8,868 nt of DNA from JAAZVM01 sp041694155 (GTDB lineage: Bacteria; Patescibacteriota; Gracilibacteria; BD1-5; UBA6164): positions 1 to 8,868 of the forward strand of contig JASMTS010000009.1 of assembly GCA_041694155.1 (NCBI GenBank), read 5' to 3'. Made by a program: the position numbers and the translations under genes. The notes under the pieces were generated by a model. The model worked only from the letters and a program-made list of their open reading frames with translations, made no database searches and was not told the DNA's origin. Positions within the stretch are counted from its first letter, which is position 1; each line of letters begins with the position of its first letter. Shown here piece by piece: positions 1 to 7,250 of this stretch.

Positions 1-2
1 AA

Positions 3-1229
3 ACAAGAGAATCATATTCAATATGAGATCAACTATGAACACTATTAGAGCCAACGACAAATATACCACTACAAGAAATATGAAATGATATAGATTTATC
101 AGTTGATACAACAGAATATAGTGCAGTATTTAATAAAAATGATATACAAATACTAGCTTGAGAAACATTATATAATGAAATAGTTGCTAGAAGTAATGGT
201 ATTTGAGTTATAGATAAAACAGAAGAAGAATTATATTCATTTATATCTCACACATTTACCAATTGTTGACAAACATGAAGATTTTGACCAACTTTAAATC
301 AATGTACTAGTTCTTATGATACTACTTGGGACGAAGATACAAATTATTTTAATATGAATACTCAATGAATACAAGAATGGACTGTTCCTAAAAGTTGAAC
401 TTATAGAATAACTGCTTATTGAGCAAAATGATGAGATAATAATTATTATTGAAATTGGAGATATTTATGATGATTATGAGCCGTAATAGAATGAAGTATT
501 AATTTAATAAAATGACAAAAATTAAATATTGTTGTATGACATAAATGACTAAATGGTTATTGAAACCAAAATACTGGTTGATGATGAGCTTGATGAACAT
601 TTGTTTTTACTTGAAATGTTTCTTGAAATTGATTAATAATAGCTGCATGATGATGAGCTTGATCACATGAAGATAATAAAACAGATTGAAATAATTATAG
701 ATATTGACAAACTTCTACTTATTCTTGGAATTGAAATTCTTCTTATAATTCTACTATATTATCATATAGTGCAGCATGATGAAAAAATTGAAATCCTTGA
801 TTAGAATATTGAACTTGTAATTATTGTTGATGAGCTTGAGTAGGTTGGTTATGATTTGCAAATTCAAATGAAAGACATTGAAAATTATTTAATTGATGAA
901 ATAATTCATCACAATCTTGTAATCAATGGTGATGATTTGGTTGAGGATGATCTAGCTACGATAGCAATAGATGTGAATGATTACTACCTTGGTCTCACTG
1001 AGTTGGAGCATGATGATGATATTCATGATGAGGTTGATCAGAATATAGATGATTAAGTTGAGGTTGAAGTTCTTTTATATCTTTAAATGTTATTAATCCA
1101 TCAACCTCAGATTGAAATTGGCTAACTACATGAAATGAATCACAACCTGTATATGAATGAACTGTTTGAAATTTAAATAAATGGAATAACTGACATTGAA
1201 AAGTTTTTATAAAATATATATGAAATTAA
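3..1229 (+). CDS. Glycine-rich surface protein with ALK/LTK-type glycine-rich domain (5' end missing)
   Basis: This frame is open from the window edge to TAA only if UGA is Gly; it gives 408 residues, N-terminus missing. From about residue 85 (base 255) to the end it is colinear with the extracellular glycine-rich domain of the animal receptor kinases ALK/LTK (Pfam Gly_rich, PF12810), as I remember the human sequence. Matching landmarks in order: FTNCGQTGRFGPTLNQC, GIQEWTVPKSGTYRITAYGA, NIVVG, GGGGAGGTFVF, LIIAAGGGAGS, WGGFGGGSS, SFIS and terminal GHGKVFIKY. Several Gly runs and six Cys are visible, which suits a secreted, possibly disulfide-stabilised polyglycine-helix fold. There is no kinase or membrane segment here. 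The first 85 residues (ESYSIGDQLGTLLEPTTNIP and following) resemble linkers I associate with prepilin-led proteins of this lineage, so the missing start may be a prepilin signal. About 71 of 80 glycines are UGA. An adhesive or structural surface role is inference. Confidence 0.85.
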
Positions 1230-1257
1230 AAAAGACTATTTTAAAATAGTCTTTTTT
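1228..1257. terminator. Bidirectional palindromic terminator between convergent genes
   Basis: A perfect 15-bp inverted repeat (core AAAGACTATTTT / AAAATAGTCTTT) flanked by A6 on one side and T6 on the other. It begins inside the TAA of the glycine-rich gene and ends inside the TAA of the convergent permease gene, so it can serve both strands. The GACTA/TAGTC core recurs in the hairpin after htpG. Confidence 0.85.
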
Positions 1258-2011
1258 AGCTTTTTATTCAATGTCATCTTTTAAGAAGTATATAATTTAT
1301 AATTGTTAAAATAGTTATAAAAAATATTAATATCGCTATAGCTATATATATATTTACATCACTAATTCATAAAAATGAATATCTAAGTCAATTTACCATA
1401 TATAATATAGGATTACCCATACTTATTGTTTGCCAGAATGGTGATAATAGGTCAGTAGAGTAAAATACTCATCCTAAATATATTAAGGGTGTTATTACAA
1501 ATGATGGTATTATAGAAATATCATCAAAAGTTTTTGCATAAATTGCATTTACTAATCATAACAATGCAAATAATAAAGAACTTAAAACTAAGAATATAAT
1601 AAAATAAAAATAATTAACTATTTGTATATCTGCCATCAAGTTTCATGCTATAAAAACTAATAATCATACGATCATTGCTCTTATTACTGCTCACACACAA
1701 AATCATATAAGTATTTTTGTATGACTAATAGGTGATACAAATAATTCCTCTATAGAGTGTTGAAATTTTGATCAAAAAAAACTAGAACTAGTATTTTGAT
1801 AACTTGCCATTATTACAGACATCATCAATAATCATGGAAATATAAAATTAATATAATCTACTCATTCTATTATAGATATTCTTTCTCATATAAATTTTCA
1901 AAAAATAAGTAAGTATAAAGTAATTGTTACTACCGGTGGTATTAGTGTTTGTTTCCAAACTCTTAGAAATCTACTTGTTTCTTTTATTACTAATGTTTTT
2001 AGGTCTGTCAT
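1256..2011 (-). CDS. yadH: ABC-2 type transporter permease, YadH-like
   Basis: Integral membrane subunit of a two-gene ABC exporter, 251 residues (E. coli YadH is 256). With UGA = Gly it follows YadH closely from end to end: FLRVWKQTLIPPVVTITLY near the start, FPGLLMMSVI, SSFFGSKFQ, IEELFVSPI, AKTFDDISIIPSF, TPLIYLGGVFYS (the ABC-2 signature before the last segment), NPILYMVNGLRYSFLGI and a C-terminal LLKRGHGIKS. About six hydrophobic segments are visible. The start ATG lies one base after the stop of the ATPase gene, so the two are surely co-transcribed and probably translationally coupled. Of 17 glycines 15 are UGA. The substrate of YadGH is not established; export of a lipid, polysaccharide or drug is the usual inference for ABC-2 systems. 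The assignment to the YadH type is strong, the function unknown. Confidence 0.93.
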
Positions 2012-2012
2012 A

Positions 2013-2936
2013 TTATTTTTGTATTAATTTCATAAATAAAGCTTCAATTCTGTTTGTTTTGTTTCTAAAGCTTGTTATTTTTATATTTTGTTTGCTAAGC
2101 TCTTCAAACACATTATTTAATATATCTCAATTTTTTATTGTTATTTCGAATTCATTTTCATCTATCTTTTTGTATAAATATTTTTCTTTGAATTCATTGC
2201 TTATATTATCAGAGTTATCTTTTGTTGTTAATATTATACTTTCTTCTTGCATTTGTGAAAGTAGTTTTTTTGTAGTTGTATTTTCTATTACTTCTCACTT
2301 ATGTAGTATTGCTACTTTTTTTGCCATAGATTCTACTTCTTCTAAATAATGAGTTGTTAATATGATAGTAGTTCATTTTTTGTTTAAATCAGTTATAAAC
2401 TCCCACATACTTTGTCTAAGGCTAACATCTACTCATGCTGTAGGCTCATCTAAAACTAATATTTTTGGGTTATGTACTAACGCTCTCACTATCATTAATC
2501 TTCTTTTCATTCATCAGCTAAGTTCTTTTGCTTTGTTGTTTCTTTTTTCCCATAGTCATAATTTTTTTAATAGCTCTTGAGTTCTTTCTAAAGCTATTTT
2601 TTTGTTAACTCAATAATATCATGCTTGTATTACTGGTATATCAATAACTTTTGAAAAAGCATCAAAGTTAAACTCTTGAGGTACAACTCATATATAACTT
2701 CTGGCTTTTTTAAAGTCTTTATCAATATTTACTCAATTTATTTTTACTTCTCATCAAGTTTTTTTAACCAAGTTTGTTAATATATTTATAGTAGTTGTTT
2801 TTCAAGCTCAATTATGTCATAATAATGCAAAAAAATCTCAATCCTTTACTTCTAAATCTATTGATTTTAATACATTATTTCAGCTGTAATTTTTCGTTAG
2901 GTTTTTTATTTCAATAACACTTTTTTTAGTAGCCAT
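2013..2936 (-). CDS. yadG: ABC transporter ATP-binding protein, YadG-like
   Basis: Cytoplasmic ATPase that powers the YadH-like permease, 307 residues (E. coli YadG is 308). All nucleotide-binding motifs are present: Walker A GHNGAGKTT with K46, Q-loop Q87 in VVPQEFNFD, signature LSGGMKRRL at 139-147, Walker B ILVLDEPT with E164, and switch His196 in LTTHYLEE. The stretch QAGYYGV and the C-terminal half (GEVIENT, FRNKTNRIEALF) match YadG specifically, not only the generic ABC fold. All 18 glycines are UGA, including the three in Walker A and two in the signature, which makes this one of the best proofs of recoding in the window. The ATG at 2936 is preferred because the protein then has the family length. 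No Shine-Dalgarno sequence is visible upstream (AATAAAAAGTG precedes the ATG). Confidence 0.95.
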
Positions 2937-2955
2937 CACTTTTTATTATTATAAA

Positions 2956-2976
2956 ATACTGTATATTATATAGTAT
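2956..2976. promoter_or_regulatory. 21-bp imperfect palindrome in divergent promoter region (possible operator)
   Basis: Arms ATACTGTATA (2956-2965) and TATATAGTAT (2967-2976) flank a single central base, with one mismatch. The site lies in the 126-base gap between the divergent yadG and fieF genes. It contains a perfect TATAAT on the minus strand (2970-2965), suitably placed as the -10 of yadGH about 29 bases before its ATG; the best -35-like partner (TTGATT, 2996-2991) has a long 20-base spacer. A repressor site overlapping the yadGH promoter is inference. In such AT-rich DNA a chance palindrome is possible. Confidence 0.4.
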
Positions 2977-3062
2977 ATTTTTTTATCAAAAATCAAAATT
3001 TTAGTTGCTATTTAATATATTTTCTTATTATTGTTTTAATATTTTTTATAAGTAATCATATA

Positions 3063-3941
3063 ATGAGTTTACAGAGAACTGCAACAATTGTGTCATCTAT
3101 AACTGCATTTTTACTAGTTATATTAAAATTTTTCGTATGAATATTTTCATGATCTATAGCTGTTTTGTCTAGTGCTATCGACTCTATGCTTGATATGTTT
3201 GTATCTATTTTTAATTACTTTGCTATACATAATTCAGAGAAAGATCCTGATAATAAGTTCAATTATGGTAGATGAAAAATAGAAGCTTTAGCTTCTCTTT
3301 TCGAGTGAATAATTATAAGCTTGTCAGGTTTATATATACTTTATGAATCTATATCAAAGATTATAAATGATGAAAAAGTATCTTATTTGTCAGTATCATT
3401 AACTGTAATGGTGATATCTCTTTTTATAACTTGAGCTTTGGTTGTTTTTTTGAGTTATGTTGCTAAAAAAACTGATAATTTAGTAATAAAAGCAGATTCA
3501 CTTCATTATAAAACAGATCTTTATTCAAATGCTTGAATATTATTATGACTAGCTTTGATTTATTTTACACAAATATATTATATAGATTCTATTATTTGAA
3601 TAATAATAGCTTTATATATAATTTATTCAGCTTCTTGACTTATCAAAAAATGATTCTTACTCTTGTTGGATGCTTCTTTATCAAGAAGTGAAGTAAAACA
3701 AATAGAGAATATAATTAAAAATCAAGACAAGGTAAAATCTTTTCATGAACTTAGAACAAGACAAGCATGAAATAATAAGTTCGTAGAGGCTCATCTTGTT
3801 TTTGATATTGATATAAAACTTTTAGATGCACATAAGGTTTCAGATATTATAGAGTTAGAGATTTCAAATATTGATAAAAACTACGAACGGGTTATTACTA
3901 TGCATTTAGATCCATTTGATGATAGTAACTGATTATCATAA
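3063..3941 (+). CDS. fieF: Cation diffusion facilitator (FieF-like divalent metal efflux)
   Basis: Inner-membrane metal/proton antiporter of the CDF family, 292 residues (E. coli FieF/YiiP about 300). It would export Zn2+ or Fe2+ from the cytoplasm. The transport site A is intact: D40 and D44 in AIDSMLDMF and H148 and D152 in ADSLHYKTD, the DD-HD set of FieF. The C-terminal cytoplasmic domain keeps the dimer-interface metal ligands H228 (HELRTRQAG), H244 (VEAHLV), H281 and D283 (MHLDP), and the K72/D203 pair that locks the FieF dimer. The loop site B differs: by alignment to the FieF GHGKAE motif, its two histidines are F66 and R70 here. Six membrane segments are expected. Of 14 glycines 12 are UGA. 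It is divergent from yadGH and followed by its own hairpin. The metal cannot be fixed from sequence. Confidence 0.93.
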
Positions 3942-3958
3942 AAACTTCAAAAATAATC

Positions 3959-3986
3959 TTTACAAAATTTTAAAAAATGATAATAT
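3959..3986 (+). promoter_or_regulatory. Candidate htpG promoter overlapping the upstream hairpin
   Basis: TTTACA (3959-3964), 16 bases, then TAATAT (3981-3986) with an upstream TG (3978-3979), giving an extended -10 look. The expected start near 3993 falls inside the 5' arm of the hairpin that closes the fieF transcript. The 25 bases between hairpin and htpG ATG are too short for a full promoter, so this is the best-placed candidate. It is a pattern match only, in AT-rich DNA. Confidence 0.35.
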
Positions 3987-3988
3987 AT

Positions 3989-4019
3989 TAGCACTTAAAT
4001 AGTTTAAGTGCTATTTTTT
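3989..4019 (+). terminator. Hairpin terminator after fieF, upstream of htpG
   Basis: An 11-bp perfect stem (TAGCACTTAAA / TTTAAGTGCTA) with a 3-base loop (TAG), followed by T6. It is the natural terminator for fieF. It ends only 25 bases before the htpG ATG, so it could also be part of the htpG 5' leader. Confidence 0.8.
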
Positions 4020-4044
4020 ATTTAAAATTTAACCTTTAAAAAAT

Positions 4045-5988
4045 ATGTCTACACATAATTTTGAAGCTGAAACATGAAAGATATTGGAATTATTAACTCA
4101 TAGTATTTATTCTAATAAAGAAATATTTTTAAGGGAATTAATATCAAATTCTTCTGATGCAATAGACAAGGCTAGAATTAAATCATTGACTGATAGTAAC
4201 TTTTTGTGAGATGATACTGATTTTGAAATAAAGATAGAATCAGACAAAGATAAAAATACCATAACAATTAGTGATAATGGTATTTGAATGACAAAACAAG
4301 AAATTATTGATAATTTGTGAACAATAGCCAAATCTTGAACTAAAGATTTTTTGGAAAAATTACAAAAAGCAAAAGAAAATTCTGAGCATAGTCTTATAGG
4401 GCAATTTTGAGTATGATTTTATAGTGCCTTTATGGTAGCAGATAAAGTAGAGGTAGATACAAAATCTCCTAATGATGATAAATCATATAAATGGGTAAGT
4501 GATGGTAAAACAAATTATGATATTATAGAAAGTGATAAGGAAAATAGAGGTACTCAAATAACTTTATATATAGATGAAGCAAATAAAGAGTTACTAGAAG
4601 ATTGGAAAATAAAAGAATTAGTAAAAAAATACTCTAACTATGTTTGAGTTCCAATTATGATGAGAAAATATGATTCTAGAACAGATGAGGAAAAACAAAA
4701 AGAACCAAAAATAATGGACTTTGAACAAGTTAATGAAACTAAGCCTATATGGAAAAAAGACAAAAAAGATATAGAAGAAAAAGAGTACAAAGATTTTTAT
4801 CAATCTTTGAGTTTTGATTTTAACGATCCATTGTTTACTATTCATAATAATGTAGAGGGGCTTGTTAGTTATAAATCTATATTATTTTCACCAAAAGAAA
4901 ATAACTTATACAAAAACTTATCTGATCCAAATCTAGAATATTGACCAAAGCTTTATGTTCAAAATGTTTTGATTTTAGAAAATGCAAAAGAACTTATGCC
5001 TGTTTGGTTGAGATTTGTATCTTGAGTTGTAGAAACATCTGATCTTCCTTTGAATATATCTAGAGAGATGCTTCAAGACAACACTGTATTAGATAAAATC
5101 AAAAAATGACTTACTAAAAAAGTAATTTGAGAGTTTTCTAAAAAACTGAAAAATTTTAGGGAAGATTATATCAAATTTTGGTCTAACTATGGTAAAGTTA
5201 TAAAAGAAGGTATTCATTATGAATATGATTTAAAACAAGATATAGCTGAAATATCATTATTTAAATGAATTAATAGTTCTTCATTAATTACATTGGATGA
5301 ATATTTGGAAAAATCACCAGAAAAAGAAGTTACAAAAGAAATAGACTGAAAACAAGAAAAACAAAAAGAAAAAACTATTTATTATATTATTGCAAAATCT
5401 GAATCCGAAGCATTAGCTAGTCCTTACTTAGCACAATTTAAAGATAAATCAATAGATGTTTTAATTTTAACAGATGCTATAGATTCATTTATTGTTCAAA
5501 GTTTTACTGAGTATAAATGAGCAAAACTAGTTTCTATAACTAGTAATGATATAGAGTTAGAAGAAAAAACTAAAGAAGAAAAAGAAGAAGAACAAAAGCA
5601 AGAAAAAGAAATGAAATGACTATTTGATTTGGTTAAAAATACTATAGGTGATGATAAAATAGAAGATGTTGTTTTAAATGATAAATTAGGTAATTCTCTA
5701 GGTGCTTTAAAAACTCCTGCTAATTGAATTGATCCTCAATTAGAAAAAATGATGAAAGCTATGTGACAAGAAGTTCCTACCCAAAAGAGAATATTGGAAT
5801 TAAATCCTAAGAACTCATTAGTTGATTCTATGAAAAATGAGTTTGATAATGATATCAAATCTGATAAGTTAAAAGATGCTATAAAATATGCTTATAATCA
5901 AGCAATTTTATTAGAATGATGAGAGTTAGAAGATATATGAGAATTTGTTGATTTAACAAATAAATTTGCATCAGGTTATCTAAAATAA
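4045..5988 (+). CDS. htpG: Molecular chaperone HtpG (Hsp90)
   Basis: ATP-dependent cytosolic chaperone, 647 residues (E. coli HtpG is 624). The N-terminal GHKL ATPase domain shows FETGKILEL-like start, catalytic E31 in FLRELISNSSDA, D77 in DNGIGM, GTIAKSGTK at 92-100, and the lid motif GQFGVGFYSAF at 119-129. The middle domain carries PLNISREMLQ with the conserved Arg. The C-terminal dimerisation domain ends in GGELED and a helical tail. An acidic-lysine linker (EEKTKEEKEEEQKQEKEMK) lies between the middle and C-terminal domains. Read by the standard code the gene splits into pieces, two of which (4432-4647 and 4657-4944) are in-frame fragments of it. Here 21 of 32 glycines are UGA, the lowest share in the window. 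The ATG is preceded by AACCTTTAAAAAAT and no Shine-Dalgarno sequence. Flanking hairpins suggest it is transcribed alone. Confidence 0.97.
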
Positions 5989-6020
5989 AAAAAAGACTAG
6001 AATTTTCTAGTCTTTTTTTT
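5987..6020 (+). terminator. Hairpin terminator after htpG
   Basis: An inverted repeat with core AAAGACTAGAA / TTCTAGTCTTT, loop of two to four T, an A-run before and T8 after, beginning in the htpG stop codon. Its AAAGACTA/TAGTCTTT element is the same as in the terminator at 1228-1257. Confidence 0.88.
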
Positions 6021-6058
6021 ATACTTTTATTATATTATTATAAATTTAGCTTATTTTT

Positions 6059-7249
6059 ATGTTACAAAACAAGAAAAAAATATTATATTTAATTTCTTTT
6101 TTATTAGTTGTTTTTATATTTTTTTACATTATATTTAATTATATTTTATATGTACAAAAAAATAACCAGTATCAAGATATAGTTAATAAAGAACTAAATT
6201 TTTATAATGATTATAAAAATAGTGATTATGATATAAGTTATGATTATAAATCATTTTCTTTTGAAGAAATAAGTGATTTTTATATAGATTATTCTAAAGA
6301 ATACTCTTCTACTAATTCAAAAATAGAATTACTTTTTTCTAATAATAAACTCAGTTTTTTGATAGACTCTATATACAATTGAAATAACTCGATTGATAAA
6401 TTATTATATATTGATTATTTTAATGCTTTTTCATTTATTTCTTGATATCAATTTACTAATAATATTAATAGAGATTATTATTTTTTGAATAAATATTCAA
6501 ACTTATATAGTGATTTATACAACTTTTCTCTAGAAAATATTGATTATTTAATAGATAATTTTTTTGTATTATCTTATTTGGAGAAAAATGAGTTATTAAA
6601 AGATGATATAGTATTAAAAAAATTGAAACAAGATTTATATAATAATTATGAAAGGCTTGATATATCAAACCAATTATATTTAATATTTTATCTTGATTAT
6701 TTAGGTGACTGATATCTAGAAGATTTTTTGTCATATAAAAATTATTCTTTAGAAAATATTTTTGAATATAATAAATTAAATATAAATAATAAGGCTATTT
6801 ATTTATATCTACTAGAAAATAATGATATAAAAATAGATTATGATATTTCTCTAATAGAAAAAAACTTTGATAAAATGAATTATAACTCTAAACTTTTTTT
6901 CGTTTCTTTATTTTATAGTACTAGAGATGACTCTCTAGAGTACTATAATAATCTGGAAAAAAGTTACAAAAATTATGATTTAAACTTAAAAAATAAATTT
7001 TTAAAATCTCTACTTTATAAAAATCTATTTGTAGATTATTCTTCTTTTGATAATTATTCTAAGTTCTGGTATGCATGTTGATATGTTGTTAATAGAAAAA
7101 AAGAATATGAAGTTTGATTTGATAAAAAAACTTATTATTATGCTGATTATTCTATATCAAGAATTGAGTATGACTGACAAATAGACTCAAGAGTAGCAAG
7201 TTTTGAGTGAGATAAATTTTATTTACAGGTAACTATTAAACAAAAATAA
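6059..7249 (+). CDS. Unrecognised single-pass membrane protein with long Tyr/Asn/Asp/Lys-rich domain
   Basis: A 396-residue protein that I do not recognise. It opens with a basic MLQNKKK and one hydrophobic helix at about residues 8-32 (ILYLISFLLVVFIFFYIIF core), with no signal-peptidase or lipobox motif. It is thus probably membrane-anchored with the remaining 360 residues in one compartment, likely outside. The body is dominated by Tyr, Asn, Asp, Lys, Phe and Leu and reads as successive amphipathic helices (for example LNINNKAIYLYLLEN, LEKNELLKDD). The last 60 residues (from about YVVNRKKEYEVGF) look more like beta strands. Helical-repeat (TPR-like) or a degenerate alpha-2-macroglobulin-like C-terminus are possible but unproven. 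Seven of eight glycines are UGA, scattered through the gene, so the frame is real. Its stop is one base from the sufS start, which suggests co-expression. The 38 bases after the upstream hairpin hold a TATAAA (6039-6044) that could give a very short leader. Confidence 0.8.
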
Positions 7250-7250
7250 C

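Noticed and set aside
856..1056. Acidic 66-residue ORF on the plus strand
   Set aside because: It is an out-of-frame reading of the glycine-rich gene; TGATGA Gly runs read as GAT GAT (Asp-Asp) in this frame, which explains its acidity.
571..1065. TGATGA-rich tandem repeat or microsatellite
   Set aside because: The repeats are Gly codon runs inside a coding domain and are irregularly spaced.
3..1229. Decayed pseudogene with many stop codons, or a non-coding repeat region
   Set aside because: All in-frame stops are TGA at positions matching glycine in a known domain, and the frame ends once in TAA.
1924..2580. Two hydrophobic plus-strand ORFs
   Set aside because: They are antisense to the YadG and YadH coding sequences, whose motifs are complete on the minus strand.
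4107..4845. Minus-strand ORFs inside htpG
   Set aside because: Shadows of the htpG coding sequence, hydrophobic because its Lys/Glu/Asp-rich codons are read in reverse.
4432..4944. Two separate small proteins
   Set aside because: Both are in-frame fragments of htpG cut at UGA codons under the standard code.
4045..5988. Selenocysteine or Trp reading of TGA
   Set aside because: The TGA positions align with invariant glycines, Trp is already encoded by TGG, and there are far too many sites for selenocysteine.
6465..6734. Minus-strand ORF of 89 codons
   Set aside because: Antisense to the membrane protein gene, which has a continuous UGA = Gly frame; no recognisable features.
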